Positions 9,220-18,879 of a DNA stretch of 64,000 bases are shown one piece after another (position 1 is the stretch's first letter; every line of letters begins with the position of its first letter). Both the position numbers and the translations under genes were made by a program. The notes below the pieces were generated by a model. It had not been told where the DNA came from. It saw only the letters and a program-made list of their open reading frames with translations, and did no database searches. Source of the DNA: Tritrichomonas foetus (lineage: Eukaryota > Parabasalia > Tritrichomonadida > Tritrichomonadidae); contig MLAK01000960.1 of assembly GCA_001839685.1 (NCBI GenBank), forward strand, positions 30,904 to 94,903, written 5' to 3'.

Positions 9220-10503
9220 TTATTTGACAATATTGATAGTCGCATCTTTTCCGATCCGAGTTCCATGGAATGTTTGATCGTCACGAAGTGGAGTCCCCAT
9301 AAAGATTAATTTAAATGAATCAATATCTAGTTTCCGGATTGATGATAAGCGAACTCTTAGATTCCGAATATTTTCACCTGGCTGAACCAAAAATTCTTGT
9401 TTTTGGTGAGTGAAAGTATCATAAATAAATATTCTAAATGTTGACTCCACCCATGCATCAATTGATTGATTAGCTTTAAATAGTGCATTTCCAACAGTAA
9501 TAGATGGATCATATGGATAGACGCCCAAAAATGTTCGGCAAGGGGATGAGATTCCAACCATTGTTCTTAAATCCGCAATTGAAAAGTCCCATTGAGCATC
9601 AACAAATTCACCATTTACGCTAATCTGGAAAGTATCACCTCTTTCAATACTGAATTCGAGAATATCATTTTCACTTTTCACAATATCAAAGATTAAATCA
9701 TTATCATAACATACAGATCCACGATGATATAACTGCTGCCAAGGTGTTGGCACTTTTTTCTGGATTCTTATAAGCTTTTTCAAATCATAAATCGTTGCAT
9801 TTCGATAGGGAAATCCATAACGAATCAAGCCATGACCCCTGTGGTTTACAGCAACACCAGGATAAGTAAGAAGCATTAAAACAAGAAATCCACTTTCATT
9901 AATATGATTAGCGATAGAACCATCAATAGGAAGCCCGTTTTTGAAAAGATAACGGCCTTCAATTCCATACCTCATTTTGAGACGAGTGTATATATCAGAA
10001 ACAGTCGCAGTTTTCGGCAATTCAAAAATAATACTGCCAAGTAAATCTGGACTTGTAATTTCAATATCAATGAAATTTTCTGTCTTTTGCTCAACGTAAA
10101 TATCTCCCAATGGTGGCAAATCGTTGATATTAATTAAATGGCCTTGATGAATCAACCTCCAAGGGCCTCTAAAAAATGATGAGAGACATGCATGAATTAC
10201 TCGTCCATCTTGCCGAACTTCTCGCGAATTATTTCCATTATGAAAAGTTAATTTTTGAATCACAAGATTTTGAGCGTTCTCGTTTTTTTCTTGAAGAAAG
10301 TAAAATGGGGAGTTGATGGTGATTGGAAATTCAGTTAATCTTTTTTCGTCGGAGTTGAATAATTCTTCACAATTATGAAATAAACTCATATTTGGATCAT
10401 GAAGTTGATTTAATAAATCTTGGAGCGGAGTGTCATTTATAACGCTTGAAGTCAAAGGTTGTCTGCCGATTGGTTTCAGTGAAATGGGAAAAGGTCTTGC
10501 CAT
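9220..10503 (-). CDS. Protein with several ubiquitin-like domains
   Basis: 427 residues from the ATG at 10503; the frame extends upstream only to a TTG. The last about 75 residues form a ubiquitin-like fold: QEFLVQPGENIRNLRVRLSS, then FKLIFMGTPLRDDQTF and ending DATINIVK, with no C-terminal GG. Similar blocks appear earlier: ...TATVSDIYTRLKMRYGIEGRYLF... with NGLPIDG, and ...ATIYDLKKLIRIQKKVPTPWQQL... with the beta-grasp spacing. The protein therefore looks like a tandem array of diverged Ubl domains, perhaps an adaptor for proteasome or ubiquitin-binding proteins. Absence of GG argues that it is not a conjugated modifier. The family is not identified more precisely. Confidence 0.65.
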   Translation of the reverse strand: MARPFPISLKPIGRQPLTSSVINDTPLQDLLNQLHDPNMSLFHNCEELFNSDEKRLTEFPITINSPFYFLQEKNENAQNLVIQKLTFHNGNNSREVRQDGRVIHACLSSFFRGPWRLIHQGHLININDLPPLGDIYVEQKTENFIDIEITSPDLLGSIIFELPKTATVSDIYTRLKMRYGIEGRYLFKNGLPIDGSIANHINESGFLVLMLLTYPGVAVNHRGHGLIRYGFPYRNATIYDLKKLIRIQKKVPTPWQQLYHRGSVCYDNDLIFDIVKSENDILEFSIERGDTFQISVNGEFVDAQWDFSIADLRTMVGISSPCRTFLGVYPYDPSITVGNALFKANQSIDAWVESTFRIFIYDTFTHQKQEFLVQPGENIRNLRVRLSSIRKLDIDSFKLIFMGTPLRDDQTFHGTRIGKDATINIVK

Positions 10504-11369
10504 GAATATTCCAAATCGCTCGATTTTTTTTCTCAATTCAATAAATCCTAAACGTACGACAGGAATGAAAGCCGTTCTGGAGACTTCAATTTGGAAGAAA
10601 TCTTTATGATTTCATGAATAAATCTGGGTACCAAATTCCGAAATTTGAAACTTACTTTCGCCAATCGTAAAATGATGAAGGATACATATTTAACAATACC
10701 AAAATTCATCCGCTAATTGTTGTGAAAACAAGAAATACTATTCATAGATAAGATAGCAATCGGGGAAATTTTACTTTAAGAAGAATTCTACAGATAAAAT
10801 ACTGTTTTTCTTGGATTATCTCGGAGATGTTTCCTTGAAATTTTTTCAACAACAATTAGAATCGTTTCTGTTTTAAAAATCGAAAATCCCGTAATTTAAC
10901 ACAACAATACCATTCATCATTACCACAAAATATCACGATTAACTCATCATGATAAGATAACTTTTTGATAAGTTTTATAAAATAATTTTAAGAAAAAAGT
11001 GAAAACATCCTCAATGGTTTAGACAACTTTTTCTATATATGGAAAATAAAAAAATCGGCGTGGATAAAATCTAAAGGTCAAAATAATTGAGAAATAGGGT
11101 GAAATAAGTAAACGCACCTCTCAATCTTTTAATATCTTTAGAAATAAATTTGAATTGAGAACTATCTTTTACAATATGATTTTATTTATTGAATAAAGAT
11201 ACTGTTTTTTTTCCTCAGATTTCTATTCAATAATTTTTGTCCGTCTTTTGAAAGAAAAAGGTTTATTTTCTGTTAAGAATGAAAGAAATTTTTGAATACC
11301 CACTATCAAAAAGTAACAGCAAAAAAAAAAGAGTCTACTTTTTTTCATCTATATATTTTTCTTTTTATC
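10504..11369. other. Divergent intergenic spacer with one AGGTCAAA element
   Basis: 866 nt between head-to-head genes. It is AT-rich and has no gene that I can support. AGGTCAAAA is at 11075-11083, about 295 nt before the FERM gene ATG, which is further than at other genes and may not belong to it. Confidence 0.5.
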
Positions 11370-14300
11370 ATGCAATCATCGATAGACAAGAAAAATATTA
11401 ACATTGAAGCTATCATTTATGGATCAACTGATCCACCCGTGTCGACAACCATTCCTTCCTCGCTGAAAGGATATGATATAAAAAACTTTTTAACCTTTTC
11501 TCATTCAATGAAAGTTCCCCTAGATTCTTGTATTATCGTAAAAGTCGCTCAAAACAGACGAAAAACGCACTTTTCATTTCACATTGTTGAAGACGATAAA
11601 GATTTCTCAAAATTCGCGAATCGAACACATATTCAAGTTATTATTTTCCCTAAATCAATCCGCCTTCGAATTCACTGTGCCGATGGAAGAGTCAGTACGC
11701 GTGATTATTCAGCTAAGACCCAGGCTCAAGAAATCGTCAAAACTGTATGTCGAGATTTTTTCAAATTAACGCATGATATTGCCTATGCTCTTTACGGAGA
11801 CCGAGATAATTTACTTGATCCAATTCCGCCAACAAAATCGATTCTCGAATATAATCCATTTTTGACCGATGTCTGGCTGCTTCGTCGTTTTTGGATCAAA
11901 GCTGATCGAACATTAAAAGAGGAGTCTGATATTCACTTTAACTACTCACATGCGAGAAGTATTGTCTTTTCTCAAGATTTTGAATATCGAAATTATAATT
12001 GGGAAGAAATGGTTGCACTCTCTTTAACAATTGAATATGGATCATACGAGAAAACAAAAGTACTTCTTCGAAAAGAGAAAAAAGAAACACGAGCCCAAAG
12101 GAAAGAAGAAAAAAAGAAAGAAAAAAGACGAAAGAAAAAAATGGGAAATTCGCCTGCTGAAAATTTAGGCATTATTTCACCAATGGATAACGCCTCCCTT
12201 GAATATACTCATTTTCCAAAATGGATGATGGACGATAAAAAATTGAGAAAGAAAAAGCATGAAATCGTTGAAAAAGTGAAAAAGTATGAATCCACAGGAA
12301 TCGTAGAACTAAAATCAATGTTCATTAAATGTTGTTTAAAGAATCAATTTTTCGGTGCATTGAAATTCAGTATCAAATGTACTGCTCCTGAATCAACAAG
12401 TGCTCCATCTGACTTTATTTTAAGCTTTACAGAAACAAAACTTTACTTATTGGATATTGATGATCAATCCGAAGTATTTTCAATTGATCTCCCTCTTGTT
12501 CGACGGTGGAAGCCAATAAATTTAGGAAAAATAACTTTGTATTATTATAAATCTACATCGGCTAAAATTTTAAGTGAATGGGAAATTCAAAGTCCAAATG
12601 CCTTTTATATTTTAGATTATTTTACTTCATTAGTAAATTTTGTTAAACAACAAGACATTATTGAGCAAAAAGGGAAAAGGGTAACAACTAGCAAAGTAGG
12701 TAAAACTGAAGCTATTTTGAAAACGAATCCTACTTTAATCGAAACGATTATTGATAATCCTGATTTTGACCAATTTAGTGATGAGGATGATAAGGGTCCA
12801 ATTGGGCTGACTGGTGAAGTACTGAAGAGATTTGATCCACCGAATAAACAACTACCTGATTTTCTTGATTGGAAGAAATTAAGATCAGAAAATGAAGAAA
12901 TGACAATGCTTGAGGAATTAAAAGGTATTTTCACAGATGAGGAAACACCAAAAATCGACTTAAAACCATATTCGATTTCTCAACATGATGATATCATTGA
13001 ATCTGGTTGTGAATTATTAAGAAGTATCATTCTTCAAGAATCAATTTCTCCCATTGCTGATGCAACATCGTGGATTCAAAACAACTTACCAGAAAATATG
13101 TTAACCCAAAGCGTTATTGGTTGGCAACTTCAAGGTCCAAGTGAAAATACAAATGATACAATTGGTACAATCAGTAGATGTATAATGTATGTCTTCAAAA
13201 GTGAATTATCGCCATTAGATTCCTTTGTAGCTTTGAATTTTACACGTTCAATATTAATGCATTATGCAAGACAACAATGGAAAGAGTTTGATTTTGTTGA
13301 TATGGCTGAACAAGTTGATGAAAACTTAGGAGATGTTTTGAAACCTGTTTTTAATATCACACGAAGATTAATTTATCCTTTATCGACTTTAGTTTTGGAA
13401 GTATCTTCGGATCTTCTTCCTGACGCACATTCATTGTTATATATAAATGAATCTATTGCAATGGCATTAATGCTTTGCTCAGTAGCTATTGCTTATGCGC
13501 TATGTGATGCAGGTATTGCTAAGGATTTACTTTTGCCAATTTTACAAAACCTTTCATCTGTTCCAACTTATGATCCTATTTCTGCATATGAACTGTCTGA
13601 TGCTTTAGTACCAATATTAAATTCTATTTCATCTAATGAAGCAACACAGAAAGCTTTATTGAGCCAAAGGCATACCTCAAATGTTGATATAAATTCCATT
13701 TTAAATTGTATTCTTGAATTGTATCAATTTACGCACTATATGACATCACCTGTTGCAGTCTTTTGTATTTCTCGATCACCAAGAGTGTTAACCCCTCCAG
13801 AACTTCCATCCAATATTCCTGAAGCATCACATATTTATCAAATTGCACGTGAATCAGCTTTGGCTTTATGGAATTTTAGTGATGGAAGATGTTCTGCTAT
13901 GGCACAAGAGCTTTCATTAGCAGCGACCAATTTCTTCTTTGTTTTTATTGAATCGACAAAAGATTTGTCTCTTTCAAACCAAATTTCAAAAGTATTCAAG
14001 ATTCTTCTTCAATGCCTGGAACGGACCAATGACGTTTTCATTCAAAATCCAAATATTCTTGACTTTTTAAATGTCAATGATCCCGTTCATTCTATTTTAT
14101 TAAAACTTATGGATTCTGCTGAAGATAAGCGAGCTAATTTGTCTTTATTGGCACTTGATTCAGTCTCACAAAAACATAGAATTGCGGTTCTTGAAGATAG
14201 TGGACAACGAATAATTAAGGAATTGAAAAACTTACCTGAAACGTGTGATGAAACAATTATTCATCAAGTTTCAGATTCATTTAGAATATTTGCGACAATG

Positions 14301-14705
14301 GTGTTATCATTGTCCAAAGAGTCACAAGCTGTAAATAAGCATAGGAAAGATCTCATTGATTTTGGAAATGATTTAGTGAATATAATGAAAGAAGAAAACA
14401 TTGATTTAGAGGAAAGAAACCTTCAAATTCCTGGACTTATTAACAGATTACGCGGATTTGTTAACCTGGGAAAAAGTTTCAATGAGTTCTCTCATGTATC
14501 TCTAAACACCAAAAGAATTGACATGTTAACAATAGATACAAAAGCTGTCATTGAAACTAATCAAAATAGAACTTCATCATTTTATGAGCTACCAGTCAGT
14601 CTTACACCGCCTGATATTTCAGGTGTAACAGATTCTTTAAGCAAGCTTTCGATTCAAATCAAACGTTTCAAGTATGAATATGATACAGACATTTCATTAT
14701 ATTGA
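11370..14705 (+). CDS. FERM-domain, talin-like protein
   Basis: 1111 residues from the ATG at 11370; an upstream TTG at 11292 is open but unlikely. The N-terminal about 450 residues have the lobes of a FERM module: ubiquitin-like segments (...IRLRIHCADGRVSTRDYSAK... and so on), a helical lobe beginning ...LLRRFWIKADRTLKEESDIHFNYS..., a long Lys/Glu insert (about 230-265, KKEKRRKKK) and a PTB/PH-like lobe (...GALKFSIKCTAPES...LYLLDIDDQSEVFSIDLPLVRRW). The remaining about 600 residues are predicted helical and free of membrane segments, like a talin rod. Talin-like proteins connect membrane receptors to actin, which suits an adherent amoeboid parasite. Talin is the best guess; another FERM family is possible. 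Confidence 0.65.
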   Translation: MQSSIDKKNINIEAIIYGSTDPPVSTTIPSSLKGYDIKNFLTFSHSMKVPLDSCIIVKVAQNRRKTHFSFHIVEDDKDFSKFANRTHIQVIIFPKSIRLRIHCADGRVSTRDYSAKTQAQEIVKTVCRDFFKLTHDIAYALYGDRDNLLDPIPPTKSILEYNPFLTDVWLLRRFWIKADRTLKEESDIHFNYSHARSIVFSQDFEYRNYNWEEMVALSLTIEYGSYEKTKVLLRKEKKETRAQRKEEKKKEKRRKKKMGNSPAENLGIISPMDNASLEYTHFPKWMMDDKKLRKKKHEIVEKVKKYESTGIVELKSMFIKCCLKNQFFGALKFSIKCTAPESTSAPSDFILSFTETKLYLLDIDDQSEVFSIDLPLVRRWKPINLGKITLYYYKSTSAKILSEWEIQSPNAFYILDYFTSLVNFVKQQDIIEQKGKRVTTSKVGKTEAILKTNPTLIETIIDNPDFDQFSDEDDKGPIGLTGEVLKRFDPPNKQLPDFLDWKKLRSENEEMTMLEELKGIFTDEETPKIDLKPYSISQHDDIIESGCELLRSIILQESISPIADATSWIQNNLPENMLTQSVIGWQLQGPSENTNDTIGTISRCIMYVFKSELSPLDSFVALNFTRSILMHYARQQWKEFDFVDMAEQVDENLGDVLKPVFNITRRLIYPLSTLVLEVSSDLLPDAHSLLYINESIAMALMLCSVAIAYALCDAGIAKDLLLPILQNLSSVPTYDPISAYELSDALVPILNSISSNEATQKALLSQRHTSNVDINSILNCILELYQFTHYMTSPVAVFCISRSPRVLTPPELPSNIPEASHIYQIARESALALWNFSDGRCSAMAQELSLAATNFFFVFIESTKDLSLSNQISKVFKILLQCLERTNDVFIQNPNILDFLNVNDPVHSILLKLMDSAEDKRANLSLLALDSVSQKHRIAVLEDSGQRIIKELKNLPETCDETIIHQVSDSFRIFATMVLSLSKESQAVNKHRKDLIDFGNDLVNIMKEENIDLEERNLQIPGLINRLRGFVNLGKSFNEFSHVSLNTKRIDMLTIDTKAVIETNQNRTSSFYELPVSLTPPDISGVTDSLSKLSIQIKRFKYEYDTDISLY

Positions 14706-15744
14706 GCTAACTTTTTTATATATTTCATTATTTTCAGTGATAATTTTTTATACGACAGTTTTGAAAATCCTAAATCCCAGAAACAGCCAAAATAAAAGGC
14801 ATATGCGTCGATTCGATGATTACAGTATTTGTATATTGGTTTTAGCATAATGTGTATTTTTTATCTATTATATAGTATTTACGAGTATTTTTAATCAATA
14901 AAAGCGAATTTAAAAATATTGTTTTGGTTTTGTAATGATATCTTGTCTTTTATTTTGGATATATATCCTCTATAACTGAGAGTGTTGACCTGTCGCCTTC
15001 TATATTATCTAGAGCTTTACCGATAATTCACATAAGCAGAATTTTAAATCGCCTTTTATTATATCACTTATTAAAAATATTGAAAAGAAACAAAATCTTC
15101 ATTATTAAGGGGATTGTCTGTCAGATTTATTCTATCATCACATGTATGAAAAATAAGAAATTGTAATGAAGAAAAGCTCAAAGAATAAGGGATGGTACAA
15201 AGAAAAAAGATAAAGTAAGAAGCTAAAACAAAACTATCACATATAGAAATAAACAATATTTTTATTATATAATTTAATCGATTTTTTGAAATTTAGTTTA
15301 TGTTGACTTTTTCTGATACACATTAATTGAATGGATCTATTATGCGATTATTTCATGGTGTTTAGTGAATTTAAATGGTTATGACGATTATTTTTAAAAT
15401 CGATATTTTCAACGAATAATAACTTCATGAGTATTGTGCCATTTGCCTTGACACCAAATAGTCATGAATAATATCTGAAATAATATAACTTAATATAGGC
15501 GAAATTAAAGATATATTGATTTGAGGAAATTTGGAAATTTAATTATCAGTTGCAAAATATGTATCGGCTCGCTAAAGAGGTATATAAATGCTTGGTTCTA
15601 TCGAGTTATTCTGCAAAAGATCGGATTTGGGTTATTTTTAAACGAACTTTTTTTGGCGGTTAAATAACCCCTTTTGGGGTTTTATTTCCATGAATGAATA
15701 AAGTTATTTTAAGAAGGTGAATTTATCTAGGTCAAATTTAAATC
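14706..15744. other. Intergenic, small hairpin and AGGTCAAA element
   Basis: 1039 nt with no supported gene; short frames on the minus strand are low-complexity. A perfect small hairpin, AACCCC-TTTT-GGGGTT, is at 15666-15681, about 65 nt before the next ATG. AGGTGAAT (15715-15722) and AGGTCAAA (15729-15736) follow. Confidence 0.6.
15729..15736 (+). promoter_or_regulatory. AGGTCAAA element
   Basis: It lies 16 nt before the ATG at 15745, with AGGTGAAT 14 nt further upstream. Confidence 0.45.
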
Positions 15745-17115
15745 ATGACTCAACCAAGTCCTCAAAAGCATAACGAGAATTTCGATTTTTCTCTTCTCGA
15801 AGGAAGTGGGTTTGATTCAGTATTTCACCATCTTTCCAGCTCACAAGCATTTTTCCGAATTGAATATCCAAATTGCCAAATTTTGCCAACACTTTGCATG
15901 ATGAATATCGACTTTGATTTGTGCGATTTTATTAACGACGTTTTCAAAAACACACAAATTGCGGTTCATGTCTTCCAATTTTCAGATTCCAAGCAAATCA
16001 AATATATTGCATTTTGTGCAAATAACGGTGCTTTGGCTATTCGTGTAACACAAGAATTTTCATCTAAAATGGCTCTTTTTGTTCGTTCAATTTCTGATTT
16101 CCCAATCCGATTTAACAATACTCATGAAAAACAATTATTCGAAAATTATTTTGGTGTGAAATTAAGCAACATTTTTATCAGCAACTCAAGCGAACATATT
16201 TTGAAATCTGTTTCAATCAATAAGTTTTTAGTATTTTTTGCTTGTCTTATCATCTTTTTAACTATTTCAACAATTTTTGTTCACCATAAAACTGAAAAAT
16301 CAATGATTTCCTTGAAAGGTAAGGAATTAAATGGTCATATTTTATTAAACAGTGATTTGTCATTAAGGCCAGGTTTATTCAATCTTTTCAAACGTTTAAA
16401 TGTTCTTGGAATAACGACTGCTAAAGAAGCTAATAAGTATGCACAAGAGAATTTCCTTCGTCCAGCTGGTGTAGAAAGACAAATGCAACTTCCTCATCAA
16501 CTTGAATCGAAATTTGATGAAATTGCGCCTATTCTTGATTCAATGTATATGATTAGCGCAATTTCTGCATCTGGTCACTTTAGATATCTTGCATTTAATG
16601 GACAGTCACTTCCACAAATGAGACGACAAGCTGAATTTATTAAAAAAATGAAAAATCTTGAATACGATGAAATCGTTTGGGTAACTGGAGCACGTAATTT
16701 AAAAGCAATTTATGATGCTGAAGACCCACTTTTTGGTAAACTCAAAGATGAAGCCGAATCTGCACAATATTTGCTTAAAACTTACTTTCCTCATAAAAAA
16801 TCAAAGGTTTTAAATGCTACACTTGATGGTAATGACAAATATTTAGTTAGACCCAATACCAAAACTACTGTTGATGCTTGGATGAAAACAAATCCTGAGC
16901 CTGGTTCGATTTTAATGGTTTCAAATAATCCTTACATTGGATATCAATATTTAACATGGTATGGTGTGCTTCAGAAGAATGGATGGTTTGAAAAAGGTGG
17001 ATCTTTGAGTATGTGTGGAGATTCTCAAAATGAAGATAAAAGAAACAGGTTGGCTGTCATTCTAGATAATGTTGCACGAACACTTTACACCGAACTTAGT
17101 AACAGCAAAAAGTAA
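15745..17115 (+). CDS. Single-pass membrane protein with DUF218-like C-terminal domain
   Basis: 456 residues. Residues 1-155 have no recognised fold. One hydrophobic helix (about 159-180, FLVFFACLIIFLTISTIFVH) divides the protein. The C-terminal about 275 residues read as an alpha/beta enzyme-like domain: ...EIVWVTGARNLKAIYD..., ...DEAESAQYLLKTYFP..., ...LVRPNTKTTVDAWMKTN..., then ...ILMVSNNPYIGYQYL.... The RPNT-T...SNNPYI-YQ pattern recalls bacterial SanA/YdcF/ElyC (DUF218) proteins, where such residues line a conserved pocket. This is recalled resemblance only. The lack of an N-terminal signal suggests type II topology with the enzyme-like domain outside the cytosol. The stop overlaps TAAAAG. 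Confidence 0.6.
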   Translation: MTQPSPQKHNENFDFSLLEGSGFDSVFHHLSSSQAFFRIEYPNCQILPTLCMMNIDFDLCDFINDVFKNTQIAVHVFQFSDSKQIKYIAFCANNGALAIRVTQEFSSKMALFVRSISDFPIRFNNTHEKQLFENYFGVKLSNIFISNSSEHILKSVSINKFLVFFACLIIFLTISTIFVHHKTEKSMISLKGKELNGHILLNSDLSLRPGLFNLFKRLNVLGITTAKEANKYAQENFLRPAGVERQMQLPHQLESKFDEIAPILDSMYMISAISASGHFRYLAFNGQSLPQMRRQAEFIKKMKNLEYDEIVWVTGARNLKAIYDAEDPLFGKLKDEAESAQYLLKTYFPHKKSKVLNATLDGNDKYLVRPNTKTTVDAWMKTNPEPGSILMVSNNPYIGYQYLTWYGVLQKNGWFEKGGSLSMCGDSQNEDKRNRLAVILDNVARTLYTELSNSKK

Positions 17116-17696
17116 AAGTTTGTAATTATCAAAGATTTTACCTGAAAACCACCAATTATTCGACTTTTTATTAAGATTAACCGAATAAAAATCAGAACGA
17201 TGGAATATGTATTTAGTAGTATGGGGGAGTGCGCTAAAGGTAACTAAACTACAACTTTTGATAATACATTTCATCATTTTATAGAATAAATATTTGAATT
17301 GAGTCTGAGTGTAAATAGTGGGAAATGAGTTATAAACAATCTCTTCTTGAATTATAAAAATCACATAGTATTTTTACTGTAAACATATTGTCGAGAAAAG
17401 ATGTTCCACTTTTGTGAGACACTTTTATTTATGTGACATATCATCTAACATGTTTCTAGTTGATTTACTTATTTATTGTTTCTTTGATATAATACAAATG
17501 AAAGATGTTATCGAAATAACATTATCTCATCTTATGGATTTGTGATTTAATGGTCATGAAATCTATTATAGGAATCTACAGAGAGAATTGATTATTTATA
17601 TTTAACTGTTGAAAAACTCCAATATAATGTACTTTTTCTAATAAATATTAAACGAACACTTTTTATGAACTTTTTGAAAGAGAACGCATATCTTAA
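17116..17696. other. AT-rich intergenic spacer
   Basis: 581 nt between two co-directional genes. A 100-codon minus-strand frame here overlaps the end of the previous gene and looks random. No other feature is seen. Confidence 0.55.
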
Positions 17697-18467
17697 ATGG
17701 GAAATAACTCATCGAAATCTCTTGAAGGAAAGAAAGTCGGGAAAGCTCCAGCACCAAGGATTCACAGCAATACATATTTTGGTGGAAATGGACAAATAGG
17801 AGATATTGATGAAGAAAATATTGAAGAAACACTTCGCGACCTTCAACTCGAAAGACTTTATCAAAGAGCGCCACACTTAAGGCCAAAAGACCCAAGCGAA
17901 ACTCCACGCCAACGTAGCCTCAAAACAATGATTTCGGTTTCTCAGCCACAGCCATATATCAAAAAAGTTGGAAAAGTGGATTGTATTGTTTTCGGTCTCA
18001 ATATTCAAGCGCCATGTCGAATTGTTCTGATCGCTGACAGTTTTCTGAATTCCCTTTCAATTGAAAAGTGTGAACGAACGCAAATTTCTATTCCTATTCC
18101 GGCACACTCAGATTTCATGATAGAAATTCAACCAGATCTAGAAAGAGCAACAACTTTGATTCAAGAAGACTTCCAAGTTGTCGTCAAGCATGCTTTGATA
18201 TTTAAGCTTGTTGATTTTGGTGATAACTATCACTACAACTTTGTTGAGCAGCATTTATTTGTTGAAGATAACGTGTACAAGACACCAATTAGAAGGCAAT
18301 GTGATATGGTCACTGAAGATTCTAATTCATCTTGTTTGATGTGCTTCAAGAACCCAGCAGATGTTGCCATTGCTTCATGTGGACATAATGTTATATGTTC
18401 TGAATGCTTATCTGTGAAAGACGCTCACTTACATCACTGTCCAATTTGTGGAGAATTAACTACATAA
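17697..18467 (+). CDS. MGRN1/LOG2-type RING E3 ligase, N-myristoylation signal
   Basis: 256 residues starting MGNNSSKS, a textbook N-myristoylation signal (Gly2, Ser6) that fixes the ATG and predicts membrane attachment. The middle (about 80-200) is a beta-rich region (...VDCIVFGLNIQAPCRIVLI..., ...HALIFKLVDFGDNYHYNFVEQHLFV...) in the position of the domain found before the RING in mahogunin-like ligases. The C-terminal RING has CLMC, then a CGHN motif, CSEC and CPIC, ending four residues later. Mahogunin/LOG2/RNF157 ligases ubiquitinate endocytic and membrane proteins. The family call rests on domain order and myristoylation. Confidence 0.75.
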   Translation: MGNNSSKSLEGKKVGKAPAPRIHSNTYFGGNGQIGDIDEENIEETLRDLQLERLYQRAPHLRPKDPSETPRQRSLKTMISVSQPQPYIKKVGKVDCIVFGLNIQAPCRIVLIADSFLNSLSIEKCERTQISIPIPAHSDFMIEIQPDLERATTLIQEDFQVVVKHALIFKLVDFGDNYHYNFVEQHLFVEDNVYKTPIRRQCDMVTEDSNSSCLMCFKNPADVAIASCGHNVICSECLSVKDAHLHHCPICGELTT

Positions 18468-18879
18468 TTTTCGACAAATTTTGAAATGTTATTAAACCAA
18501 CATAGTTAAATTGTTTATCTATTATTCCTATTCTATCATATGTACTAATTTCATATGATGCATTTTTTACAAATCACTGATTATATTTATAATATTTATT
18601 TACAAAAGCTAAAGACTCATTAATACAGCTTCAAATGCCTCTGTATATTTCTTGAGGCTCAACTCAATATTTAGATCAAAAAAATAAAATGATAATGATA
18701 ATTTGTGAAGTTAATCATGCTCCTCACCTTCTAACAGAGGCCTATCGTACGATAATTCATAATGATATCATTTTTTCTATTTTTTTCGAATGGAGGGGTG
18801 TGAAATGTTGCCTTTCTCATTGTTTATTAGAATTTTTGAGTGTTTTTTCATCGTACTTTATTACAAAAGTTATTAAAAT
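18468..18879. other. Intergenic spacer
   Basis: 412 nt, AT-rich. No gene or repeat is seen. A frame starting at 18689 reads into the next gene out of register and is a shadow. Confidence 0.55.
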
